A stretch of 23,419 nucleotides of DNA from a virus. A program made the translations under genes and the position numbers. This document shows positions 18,901-23,419 of this stretch, piece after piece. Numbering within the stretch: the first letter of the stretch is position 1; each line of letters opens with the position of its first letter. The stretch covers positions 1 through 23,419 of the IMG/VR virus record IMGVR_UViG_3300017987_000370; one strand, written 5' to 3'. The notes under the pieces are model-generated. The model was not told where the DNA came from and ran no database searches. It worked only from the letters and a program-made list of their open reading frames with translations.

Positions 18901-21770
18901 AGCATTTTACTGATACTGAGTTCTGGCATAATATTAAAAGCAAGATGCCGGGAAAAACATTCAAACAACTAGCCTTTAGAATCAAAACCTTCCTGCGTAA
19001 ACTTCTGAATACACTTGGATTTAAAAACAAACCTGTTGATAAATATTATCAGAATATTGAAAAGGCCATTCAAGTAGTTGATCGAGTTTTAAATGCGTAT
19101 GTAACCAGTCCACAACAGGAAGTATTAATTCCAGGTGATCAGCCGACCTTTTTAAAAACCGCTGCAGCCGATGACCTGTCTGATATATTCGGGCCGGAAA
19201 AAGCGGATATCAAGGGACTGGTGGATGAAGTAAGGGCTAAAGGCAAAGATACGTTGATCACCAAAACCCTGGACCGCCTGCACCCGATTAAACGCCTGCT
19301 TGGTGATGAAACATATAAAATGCACAGGATGCTGACAGGGATTAAATCTGCCACATTTGCTATGTTTCTTGAGCACGGTCCGCTTGCCTGGGCTGGAAAT
19401 ACAATGACGGTCAATAGTAGAAATAAAGGCGTTCTCCCTTTTCTAAAATCAATCGGTCCTGATTGGCAGAATCTTTTATACTGGGTTGCTGCCAAACGAG
19501 CCGAGCAACTTGAGCGAGAAGGCAGGGAAAATTGGCTTACCAAAGACAAACGAGATCGAATATATCAGAAAGTCGGCACCCATTCTAAAACTGGACAGTC
19601 CTGGAAATCTTTGAATATAAAATTCCAGGCGATCAATAAGAATGTTCTGGATATAGCAGAACAAGCCGGGCTCATTGATCCAGACGCAAGAGAGATGTGG
19701 GAATCAAATTTCTATATTCCGTTTTACAGGATATTCGAAGATGAAACCACAAAACAAGAATTCCTGTCCGGTCCTCACAGAAGTAAAAAACATATCTCCG
19801 CACAGATCCGCAAACTTAAAGGTGGGGATTCTAAACTGGGGGATCCGCTTGAAAATGTACTAACCAACTGGATGCACTTGATTGATTCCGCAGCCAGGAA
19901 CAAAGCCAGAGCAAGTGCTTTTGAAGTGGGTCAGCAGGTTGGGATGATCGAAAAGGTAGAGAGATCAGAACTGGTGAAGGTGCTTGGTTCTGAAAAGGTT
20001 GAACGATTCGCCGTTGTAAAAGAAGGGAATACAAAAGCAACAAGATTATTTGATACAGATTTTGAAGCACAGGCATTTATAGACAGCAAGCCAGGTCCGT
20101 ATAAAATTGAAAAGCGTATTACTTATAATGTTCAGTTTGGTTCCATGAAAGATTACGGACTGCTATCTTTTCAAAAAAATGGTGAAGCTGTTTATTTTAA
20201 AACAGAAGATCAAGACCTTTATGAAGCCTTGTCAGAAATAGATACTCAAGCATTCAGCAATATTGTTATGCGGATGATGGGTAGTGCGAAACGTGCGCTT
20301 TCATATGGGGCCACTTTCGGGCCTGCATTTCGAATACGAAACATGCTTAGGGATACAGTCCATACAGCCGTAGTATCAAAATCATTTAAACCTTTCTATG
20401 ATACAGCCAGGGGCTTTGTAAAATCCATGCGAGAGGACCAGGATTATATTGAATACATGGCTTCCGGGTTTGGATTTGGTTCGTCTTATATCCATTCAGA
20501 TGATCCCCAGGTCGGTGCTAAATATATTAAAAAGATTGTTGCCTCCGAAGGGAAAGGTGCGCTGCGAAGAATCATTGATCCCCTAAAACCATGGGATAAT
20601 TCTCTATTTAGGGTCTGGGAAAAAATCGGGTCAGCCTCTGAGAATGCGGCAAGGCTTGGTTTGTATACCAATTTGAAGAAAGAAGGGATGGATAACTTTA
20701 ACGCTGGCTTCGAGGGCAGGGATTTGATGGATTTTTCCATGATAGGATCTGCACAGGCGACTCAAATGATGGTAAGAATCATTCCATTTTTGAATGCCAG
20801 AATGCAGGGTTTGTATAAGCTTGGTCGATCTTCCCGGGAAAATCCCAAAGCCTTTTTGTTAAAAGCATCAATATTGACCACTGCAGCCTTGACCCTATGG
20901 TCTATATTTAAGGATGATGACAGATATAAAGATTTGGAAGATTGGGATAAATGGACCTACTTTCATTTCTGGATTGGCGAGGAACATTGGAGAATTCCAA
21001 AACCGTTTGAAATCGGGGCTCTTTTTGCAAGTCTGCCAGAGAGTATAGCCAATGTGATGAATGGATCAGAAGAAGGCAGGTTTGTTCTTGAATGGTTTGT
21101 GCATACCACAAGAGACACTTTCAATGTTGATAGGCCTCAGTTATTCAAACCAGCTGCAGAAGTGAATTTTAACTATGACACTTTCAGGAAAAGAAAAATT
21201 GTTCCAACTGGTTTGGAAAATCTTGAAACATCTGAACAGTATCAGCCATGGACTTCCGATACAATGAAACTTGTAGGTGGAATGACTGGCATGTCTCCAT
21301 TAAAACTTGAGCATCTTGTTAAAGGATATTTCTCTACACTGGGCGCTATGGTTTTATCCGGCACAGACGTTGTTGTAAGAGGTATGACTGATGCACCGTC
21401 TCTCCCGGAAGGTAGATATACTCCTTTTGATCTTGGTTTGAAGGTAGACGGATCAAGAGGCAGTAAATATGTTTCAAGATTTTATGACCTGTATAGTGAA
21501 ATTGATGAACTCAATCGTACATATAAGCATTATATCAAAACAGGGCAGGTGGAAAAAGCTCAGGACATCTATATCAAATATGAAAAATTACTGAGAGCTA
21601 AAACCGCCGCATATAAATATCGGAAAGCGTTGAGCGCATTAACAGCTGAAATCAAAAAAACTTATCGCAGAAAAGATTTCACCGCAGAGGAAAAATCGCA
21701 GCACATAGATAAATTGACCAGCCTGAAAAATAAACTCAGTAAAGCATTTTTCCAAAGCGTAAAAGGATAA
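9942..21770 (+). CDS. Giant DarB-like polyvalent virion protein (3,942 residues)
   Basis: One unbroken frame encodes a multi-enzyme protein. Order: two IDW-type N-terminal repeats (5-14, 27-36); Gly/Ala-rich hydrophobic stretches (126-161 and 212-265, ending GGELATETITQTGQ); a Pro/Gln-rich linker from 339; a pyrophosphatase-like domain (580-724); a small SH3-like segment (744-795); a Lys/Glu coiled coil (910-937); an N6-adenine methyltransferase (1156-1347); an Asp/Gly/Arg low-complexity linker (1385-1515); a Strawberry-notch helicase (1651-2350) with its associated region (GNMLAAYGRYQQGRIINF at about 2640); an RYSK boundary at 2824; a HELLH metallopeptidase (2865-2995); and a long LPD38-like region (3077-3860) with one membrane-like helix (3637-3656). 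P1 DarB and the very large protein of Bcep22-like phages share this methyltransferase/helicase plan; P1 DarB is packaged in the head and protects incoming DNA in cis. The gene follows three ejection genes, so the same route is inferred. GAGG at 9933-9936 is the ribosome site. No frameshift is seen. Confidence 0.92.
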   Translation: MSQLYDASQIDWEDTPDNSIHGQAQYYDESEIDWADDSGSSDSTYNIPGGLKDLGHLIYDIPINTVGAFASLWEDDNPEAEYDWKDIARRAREERNKLRMSQSGGEEKVLPFLDRQDIREAGPSTGFSGVAMGAGAPGMVASAVISPVVGIPTALAGSGAAAYKMDKTMFTKQLIDAYRDTVKKEENGREITHEEVADLVEKTKDLRSKHALWEAIPEAAGNVIQMSGIGTLFTATLGKNLGSKMFKTLAGMYGGELATETITQTGQHNVEIEAGLSDADPRSHISPSDQMESFKEVAPPTFVLTSLTGGGALAAGQVAKAFKGPENLLDDDFEQAETPPPPDITAGPVDADYNDTSVEDWEHHAEWQRRAAEKIQQQPEPEPTPAPDPVQEMYQQNQQYMENMDAAPDYDLKGSQNLLDKNVDEFRRVRSQEASVTALNERQQAMGGEPVAHEMNVLNQALQNQPEESVPNVMPAEQPAFQRNMETVPDDQKYRPFSGLGEMLEQQPEPVQLPEQSPDHVDDGIDVSIPEYESKEQADQKQFQSGLQDNFGMQDMPADGIVSTKPIFEHEVEPEKVNTDPSEAQKAAGNYKKDHIKIDGFDITIENPDGSIRKGKDQSGKEWENKIHGHYGYFKRTEGKDGDQVDVFIQPGTETSPKVFVIDQVNPENGRFDEHKVIMGPDTPEEAISMYMANYEQNWQGFGEITEMDHATFKDWLKDGKRTKKPLAVSPILKNEKVATPTEYKKGDRVSWKTKKGETRTGLLVEKRKNSWFIDIDGGTTTLMSENKIEKSQQKNSPTKTPDPSVGPDQIIATIVDNMLNSEIERGKKHGIEATQEQIDVFIQNQTRMFKDFVNAINDKDFQVLKDRLHRGNKNTLKLFTEITGLATKTQKATNESIRSLDPGKYDEWVEAEKLAAEKAAEEKKKAREEKEKKELLEGPVNYLGQRMTFEQYINTLLEDGYTDVEIKGSGNLSTLRLVKHENNGKGRRLLSDVFRRKDEREYIQEMVDQHNEKLIADDIAKEEQEMADNPEAYITDQQASELFGATAEQEVEPEGLNILAAKEAVKEGLSSGGFKTIVHARKAVSDKLGLPLIKGGTKEAKAVEESIEAAAIEMAQDILKKYSSPEKIYDALVDLQGKLPNLSTRTSTSIMNQAYSTPLPLAYVAAQRAGINQSTTVYEPSAGNGALIFTTNPKKTTANELNIERARNLNGLAKNIMMKDGTEVVLKNKVDVVIGNPPFGTVKDDAGKTKKWQIAKQYETSQIDHAMVFKALESMNDQGSAVFIIGSVKDKNGNVEARKKQYRSPDKVRFYKTLFNRYNVVDMFTMSGDLYKKQGAGWPVDILVIDGKGKSNLTLPGAEPPRFIDSLDQLKEQLNGPDQNDTLGAASGDRSPQDGDSGNTTIKPEGDNERNIVSPESEGAGSDRAGTRTGRGGKPSNDRDGDARVDGGKPADTKPGDSRAGTNRNEPTDAGLSKRDNIDRPSDRTTSKSKPESKKDSGGKRSEPLDRQPDTSIEDEFSPDNLLAEWDRQSEKITAQEKAAETKQHLSNALDKFKQINNLLGERGSLSTDKTDENVYGEIRALLQDALNDLIQAGKSAKDFVQLAIKNLSPKARPYFERFVKQDMVLPGNNKAPSKKKPKKPSNTDTQVAYEPASGSSAIGTLTPVNMATASKKALATIQERYGSVDQYVADELGYTLEEINGKPGEFGYFSGEQVDAIALAIHNIGNGAGFIIGDQTGVGKGRVVAAMQRYAMKNNLTPIFVTEKPNLYTDMYRDFVDIGMADMADKIFMTNGGKTISLTEDGSKVIKTKSNHNAVLNKITVQGVLPDQYKTIFTTYDQLNKTGSPQRQFISEMIRHRGMLIMDESHNAGGTEGNKATATKVPRSVYFRTLVQDAHSVFYSSATYAKRPGVMDLYSKTDMRLAVDDVANIGGAISQGGVPLQQAVAAMLVEAGQYVRRERSFDGVDYHTESVEIDKKSAEKIADALAEIKRFSDGFAEPAFENIGDREAGSGAGVSGASAAGDAKVNMVGFSSVMHNLINQMLLSMKTQGAVDKAIAAFKSGQKPVITLANTMGSFIERHAETYNLKPGDAIGLRFNDLIGSYLEKTREYTIREPFRPANETIRGYISDEELGEYGVKEFERIKDKIYDLDIGNIPISPVDYIIHKLAEAGIRASEITGRTDRIEYRNIGKDRYTKRPGSEKSTKGRTKIIYDFNTDKLDALILNKSGSTGLSLHALPKYGGHTPAQRHMIILQAEGNIDTHMQMLGRVHRAGQVSAPEYTQLMGDIPSEKRPAAVLATKMASLNANTTAAKESDLSAKETVDFMNKYGDRVAAGMMADFPEMHERLGMPLATDSRSQSGLKEEGAIKKITGRIPLLPLADQEQLYTMLESSYLETIEQLNATGENDLEAKTFDLDAKTISKTTVFDNTGLSADSPFTAAAVAEQVDMKKIGRSYTSKQVVELLGEYAFDQKKVDKSLDEILEKAEERHEDQKSESLNRFVSYEMETVDDIEDEQRADAVRTRLEGVREDWEYLYSITQPGHIVDVKVGDQYIRMTALKVHQTGKPKNPLALGTWKVTFAVPDSMRRVTYPFSYLNRMNPEYAGPSKATKAGETSESTLKQFDNATRTARETRTIITGNMLAAYGRYQQGRIINFKTNKGDVRQGVLMPADFNLEQAERERPVFLNNPKDLEKITKEGIHVRGAKGDIKIIPGTADSWSGNFMPAFSAETVDEYLISVPAAKASGSKYFLNKELLKAVGQDFIKVKNRMTVTVSKIRMKKIFNTLINRMNEPFYTMTEHDRSKQVLGIDEIAFEEFDKDYQVRYSKKKSSIKQDGKYGKGVTTENTKTLERSLGKKVKSGQLTEVSVPDNKVKHAKRLGKIFGKKIIFLENSDRAGLDFEGVTIPELPNTIFIDAATKEPLLQVAAHELLHTIKRTNPKLYKTLRGILSGQVQNIDQYKKDLESRNRKTVSDALLMEELLADLVGEHFTDTEFWHNIKSKMPGKTFKQLAFRIKTFLRKLLNTLGFKNKPVDKYYQNIEKAIQVVDRVLNAYVTSPQQEVLIPGDQPTFLKTAAADDLSDIFGPEKADIKGLVDEVRAKGKDTLITKTLDRLHPIKRLLGDETYKMHRMLTGIKSATFAMFLEHGPLAWAGNTMTVNSRNKGVLPFLKSIGPDWQNLLYWVAAKRAEQLEREGRENWLTKDKRDRIYQKVGTHSKTGQSWKSLNIKFQAINKNVLDIAEQAGLIDPDAREMWESNFYIPFYRIFEDETTKQEFLSGPHRSKKHISAQIRKLKGGDSKLGDPLENVLTNWMHLIDSAARNKARASAFEVGQQVGMIEKVERSELVKVLGSEKVERFAVVKEGNTKATRLFDTDFEAQAFIDSKPGPYKIEKRITYNVQFGSMKDYGLLSFQKNGEAVYFKTEDQDLYEALSEIDTQAFSNIVMRMMGSAKRALSYGATFGPAFRIRNMLRDTVHTAVVSKSFKPFYDTARGFVKSMREDQDYIEYMASGFGFGSSYIHSDDPQVGAKYIKKIVASEGKGALRRIIDPLKPWDNSLFRVWEKIGSASENAARLGLYTNLKKEGMDNFNAGFEGRDLMDFSMIGSAQATQMMVRIIPFLNARMQGLYKLGRSSRENPKAFLLKASILTTAALTLWSIFKDDDRYKDLEDWDKWTYFHFWIGEEHWRIPKPFEIGALFASLPESIANVMNGSEEGRFVLEWFVHTTRDTFNVDRPQLFKPAAEVNFNYDTFRKRKIVPTGLENLETSEQYQPWTSDTMKLVGGMTGMSPLKLEHLVKGYFSTLGAMVLSGTDVVVRGMTDAPSLPEGRYTPFDLGLKVDGSRGSKYVSRFYDLYSEIDELNRTYKHYIKTGQVEKAQDIYIKYEKLLRAKTAAYKYRKALSALTAEIKKTYRRKDFTAEEKSQHIDKLTSLKNKLSKAFFQSVKG
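9954..10049 (+). repeat. Duplicated acidic-aromatic motif at the start of the giant protein
   Basis: Codons 5-14 and 27-36 encode YDASQIDWED and YDESEIDWAD, two near-identical ten-residue motifs separated by twelve residues; a third, weaker copy (EYDWKD) follows at about residue 83. The unit is acidic with Tyr/Ile/Trp. It could be a docking or packaging tag for the virion; that use is inference. Confidence 0.65.
11679..12119 (+). other. Domain: inorganic pyrophosphatase-like (residues 580-725 of the giant protein)
   Basis: The segment opens with DPSEAQKAAGNYKKDHIKI, continues through GFDITIENPDGSIRKG and HGHYGYFKRTEGKDGDQVDV. Asp641, Asp643 and Asp646 match the D-x-D-x-x-D metal-binding signature of family I pyrophosphatases, with Gln where Pro or Glu is usual. 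This divergent pyrophosphatase-like module is known from phage and plasmid polyvalent proteins; whether it cleaves pyrophosphate there is unknown. Confidence 0.8.
13407..13985 (+). other. Domain: N6-adenine DNA methyltransferase (residues 1156-1348)
   Basis: The AdoMet-binding motif I reads YEPSAGNGAL at residues 1179-1188 and the catalytic motif IV reads NPPFG at 1237-1241. An upstream YSTPLPLAYVA resembles the '(F/Y)xTP' entry of this class. A later PVDILVIDG strand closes the fold. Both catalytic motifs look intact, so an active adenine methyltransferase is likely. Confidence 0.88.
14892..17000 (+). other. Domain: Strawberry-notch type SF2 helicase (residues 1651-2350)
   Basis: The N-terminal signature reads YEPASGSSAIGTLTPVNMA. 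Walker A is GDQTGVGKGR at 1735-1744 (Gln replaces the usual Gly at the third position), motif II is DESH at 1865-1868, motif III SSAT at 1902-1905, a STGLSLHA motif starts at 2230, and motif VI MLGRVHRAGQ is at 2266-2275. The order is that of Strawberry-notch helicases found in DarB-like proteins. Confidence 0.9.
18543..18930 (+). other. Domain: HELLH zinc metallopeptidase (residues 2868-2996)
   Basis: AAHELLHTIK places the HExxH zinc motif at His2928-Glu2929-Leu-Leu-His2932. About 46 residues later EELLADLVGEHF offers Glu2978 or Glu2979 as third ligand, the usual arrangement in zincin domains of polyvalent proteins. It lies after an RYSK boundary at 2824-2827. Target could be a host protein, the phage protein itself, or cell-wall-associated protein; unknown. 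Confidence 0.75.
19170..21520 (+). other. Domain: LPD38-like large polyvalent-associated region (residues 3077-3860)
   Basis: A long helical region ending in motifs typical of large polyvalent protein-associated domain 38: IPFLNARMQGLYKL at 3614, WRIPKPFEIGALF at 3683 and MSPLKLEHLVKGYF at 3784. One hydrophobic helix (3637-3656) separates the first two. Role unknown; in related phage proteins it is always at the C-terminal end. Limits are approximate. Confidence 0.72.
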
Positions 21771-21810
21771 CCAAATCTTTAAATAGTCTTATATAGCAAG
21801 AATAGGTTTG

Positions 21811-21855
21811 CCTCCTGATATACTTAAGGTCAAAATTGACAATAAACACAGGAGG
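21811..21855 (+). promoter_or_regulatory. Inverted repeat able to mask the ribosome site of the secreted-protein gene
   Basis: In the 90-base gap after the giant gene, CCTCCTG (21811-21817) is exactly complementary to CAGGAGG (21849-21855), which contains the strong GGAGG ribosome site five bases before ATG 21861. The 31-base loop holds a smaller inverted repeat (GTCAA 21829-21833, TTGAC 21836-21840) and a TATACT at 21819-21824. The pair could sequester the ribosome site or the small repeat could be an operator; complements to GGAGG also arise by chance. No intrinsic terminator and no convincing promoter are seen in the gap. Confidence 0.4.
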
Positions 21856-21860
21856 TTTAA

Positions 21861-22169
21861 ATGAAAAAATACTTAGCAATAGCCTTATTGATTTTAATTC
21901 CAACCGTTGCGTTCGCCGCAGATAAACAGCCTGCATTCTCAGACCTTACTAGACGAGTTTATTACTTGGCTCCGTATGATGTTGTAACGATATCTGCCAA
22001 CACGTCTATCAGTGAAGCCATTACAGCGATACGCCCGGCAACAGATGTCTACATATATTTTGGGACCGATACCGCAAATGAGCACCTTATCGAAGCTGGA
22101 GAAACCTTTCCCATACATCATGATGCTGACCCAAAATTAAAGACAGAAACATCGTGTCTCATTTTTTAA
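21861..22169 (+). CDS. Small secreted protein of unknown function (Sec signal peptide)
   Basis: A 102-residue protein with a strong ribosome site (GGAGG 21851-21855). Residues 1-19 form a textbook Sec signal peptide: KK at 2-3, a hydrophobic core (LAIALLILIP) and an AFA cleavage site before A20. There is no lipobox Cys, so the mature protein of about 83 residues should be released to the periplasm or beyond. The mature part (SDLTRRVYYLAPYDVVTISA, then TDVYIYFGTDTAN) looks beta-rich and like a piece of a phage surface protein, but I do not recognise a family. It is first of three signal-peptide genes in a row. An exclusion, surface-decoy or virion role is possible, none supported directly. Confidence 0.75.
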   Translation: MKKYLAIALLILIPTVAFAADKQPAFSDLTRRVYYLAPYDVVTISANTSISEAITAIRPATDVYIYFGTDTANEHLIEAGETFPIHHDADPKLKTETSCLIF

Positions 22170-22197
22170 AAATTGGTTCAAGTATATGAGGAATAAA

Positions 22198-22806
22198 ATG
22201 CAGAAGAAATTATTTTTGATTTTTTGTGTGCTGCTGATTGCAGTAACGTCATTTGCTGCCATTGGTGGAATTGGGTTCCAGAGGGGTACAGGTGTAGGGG
22301 TTAATAACGGTATCGGCTTTATATCTCCCGGTCTTGGCCCTGAACTGTACGGTGTTGCCAATGCCCTGTCTAAATCAAACGAAACCAACGCCACAACAGG
22401 CACAGGCAATTATTTCACCACGACATACCAATCCCAATCAACAGATACCATCGAAGGCACATATGCGGTTGAAATCGTGAGCGATGGCACAGCAGGATCA
22501 AGATGCTTCGATGATATTCAGGATGCCTGTACACTTGTGAACGGCACAAAATATAAACTCAGTTTTTGGGTTAAACATTCTGGTGCTGGTTCTGACGGTG
22601 GGGAGTGGACTATTGCCATTGGTTCTTCCAACTCAGCAATGACATATCCCATCGTGACTATAGATAACACCGACACGACTTGGCAGAGATATTCATACAC
22701 CTTTACACATACGACTGATGACACTCGTAATTTTGTTGTCCGTGAGAACTCCCCTGAAAATGATGGGGGTGTGTTTATAGATGGGTTGTCTGTCAGGGAA
22801 AAGTAA
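22198..22806 (+). CDS. Secreted protein with carbohydrate-binding-like jelly-roll domain
   Basis: I place the start at ATG 22198, not at the in-frame ATG 22186, because TGAGGA (22187-22192) sits five bases before it and the resulting N-terminus is a clean signal peptide. The 202-residue product has a Sec signal (KK, then LFLIFCVLLIAV) with SFA cleavage after residue 20. A Gly-rich stretch follows (GIGFQRGTGVGVNNGIGF). The remainder resembles a CBM_4_9-type jelly roll: YAVEIVSDGTAGSR, TKYKLSFWVKHSG, TTWQRYSYTFTHTT and a closing FIDGLSVREK. Such domains bind sugars, so cell-surface or polysaccharide binding is plausible. The fold is called by strand pattern alone. Confidence 0.75.
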   Translation: MQKKLFLIFCVLLIAVTSFAAIGGIGFQRGTGVGVNNGIGFISPGLGPELYGVANALSKSNETNATTGTGNYFTTTYQSQSTDTIEGTYAVEIVSDGTAGSRCFDDIQDACTLVNGTKYKLSFWVKHSGAGSDGGEWTIAIGSSNSAMTYPIVTIDNTDTTWQRYSYTFTHTTDDTRNFVVRENSPENDGGVFIDGLSVREK

Positions 22807-22832
22807 ACTTTATATTGTAAAGATAGGAATAT

Positions 22833-23207
22833 ATGAAAACATTTTTAATAACAATCTTACTCACTTGCTCACTCGTTGTCACAGCGTATGCAGCAGATCT
22901 ACGGTGGGATGCAGCACCGACGGCAACAGGCTATAACGTTTACTTTAATGATGACCAGAGTGGCACATATCCATATCATTATAACGCTGGCAACGTAACA
23001 GAAATCATAGACATTAAAACAGTCTTTAATCTGCAACCTGGACGAACATACACCTTTATGGCGAGGGCTTATAATGGGGTTGGAGAGAGTCCAGACAGCA
23101 ACACAGACGATTGGACAGTACCAGTTGATTACAATAGTCCTGACCCAGTGCTACCAATCACCGTAACCGCACCAGCAACTATAACAATTACAATAGAGGA
23201 AAATTAA
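22833..23207 (+). CDS. Secreted protein with fibronectin type III-like domain
   Basis: A 124-residue protein with a Sec signal peptide (MKTFLITILLTCSLVVTAYA, cleavage after residue 20). The mature part is close to one fibronectin type III domain: LRWDAAPTATGYNVYF is the usual B-strand Trp and C-strand Tyr, and LQPGRTYTFMARAYNGVGES carries the 'L.PGt.Y...V.A.N..G.S' signature. A short Thr/Pro/Ile tail follows (TVTAPATITITIEEN). Such domains in phage and bacteria mediate weak binding to surfaces. The ribosome site is modest (AGGA at 22825-22828, four bases from the ATG). Together with the two genes before it, it forms a run of exported proteins. Confidence 0.78.
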   Translation: MKTFLITILLTCSLVVTAYAADLRWDAAPTATGYNVYFNDDQSGTYPYHYNAGNVTEIIDIKTVFNLQPGRTYTFMARAYNGVGESPDSNTDDWTVPVDYNSPDPVLPITVTAPATITITIEEN

Positions 23208-23208
23208 A

Positions 23209-23419
23209 ATGCCATTAACAGAACTTAAAAGACCAACCAAAGACGAGTTTTACCGTAGGGTTCGAAACAAAACAGATAACCTGTACGGCACAATGACAAC
23301 TATAAAAAGACTTTCTGAAGATTTAGCACAGATGGATGGAGACACCTTAGACGCAATGGGCGTTCCTGCAAGCGGATCAGACAACGGACTAAGAACTGAC
23401 TTAGTTAATCTCAGAACAA
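23209..23419 (+). CDS. Partial phage protein, unknown (truncated by window end)
   Basis: A frame opens at ATG 23209, preceded by GAGGA at 23196-23200, and runs to the window end (at least 70 residues). It starts MPLTELKRPTKDEFYRRVRN and continues with KTDNLYGTMTTIKRLSED, polar and helical, without a signal peptide or membrane segment. I do not recognise it. It begins immediately after the fibronectin-like gene, but its lack of a signal peptide sets it apart from the three genes before it. Confidence 0.65.
   Translation, partial: MPLTELKRPTKDEFYRRVRNKTDNLYGTMTTIKRLSEDLAQMDGDTLDAMGVPASGSDNGLRTDLVNLRT

Noticed and set aside
21836-21841. TTGACA resembling a -35 box before the first secreted gene
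   Set aside because: No -10 element at the right spacing before the start codon; the nearby TATACT lies upstream of it, so the two cannot form one promoter.
22808-22822. Small CTTTA/TAAAG hairpin between the two last secreted genes
   Set aside because: Only five weak A/T-rich pairs and no T tract; not credible as a terminator.
23259-23268. GGTTCGAAAC, a tRNA T-arm-like string
   Set aside because: No acceptor stem or anticodon arm can be formed around it, and it lies in a translated frame with a ribosome site.

Overview
The window looks like the late (virion) region of a tailed phage or prophage with podovirus-type morphology, probably infecting a Gram-negative bacterium. This rests on a HK97-type major capsid protein, adaptor and nozzle proteins, no tail tape-measure or tail-sheath gene, a set of ejection-type internal proteins, and several Sec signal peptides with AxA cleavage sites. 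Every recognisable gene is on the + strand, and most genes abut or overlap by 1-14 bases, as in one long transcription unit. No integrase, repressor, replication gene, tRNA or terminase is visible, so lifestyle and host genus cannot be decided here.

Layout. Positions 1-1597 hold the end of the major capsid protein, a strong intrinsic terminator, a small beta-rich protein, a second hairpin terminator, and an acidic protein with a HeH/SAP-like tail. Positions 1601-5945 hold the connector and tail: two adaptor-like proteins, a 572-residue nozzle-type protein, a 269-residue beta-rich accessory protein and a short fibre/collar protein with four His-x-His motifs. Positions 5946-7202 hold three small accessory proteins: a Cys-rich protein, a possible papain-like (MOA-lectin-related) protein and a GNAT-like acetyltransferase. 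Positions 7199-9932 hold three probable internal/ejection proteins: one with 18-residue repeats, one glycine-zipper membrane-active, one 597-residue hydrophilic.

Positions 9942-21770, half of the window, are one uninterrupted 3,942-residue gene. It is a polyvalent, DarB-like protein. In order it carries glycine-rich hydrophobic segments, a pyrophosphatase-like domain, an N6-adenine methyltransferase (NPPFG), a Strawberry-notch type superfamily 2 helicase (Walker A, DESH, late motif VI), a HELLH zinc metallopeptidase and a long LPD38-like C-terminal region. By analogy with P1 DarB and the very large virion protein of Bcep22-like podophages, it is probably packaged in the head and ejected with the DNA to protect it and prepare the cell.

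Positions 21861-23419 change character. Three consecutive small genes each encode an N-terminal Sec signal peptide (an unknown protein, a carbohydrate-binding-like jelly roll and a fibronectin type III-like domain). A fourth, cytoplasmic, gene runs off the end. This secreted cassette and the giant protein are the parts most worth following up.
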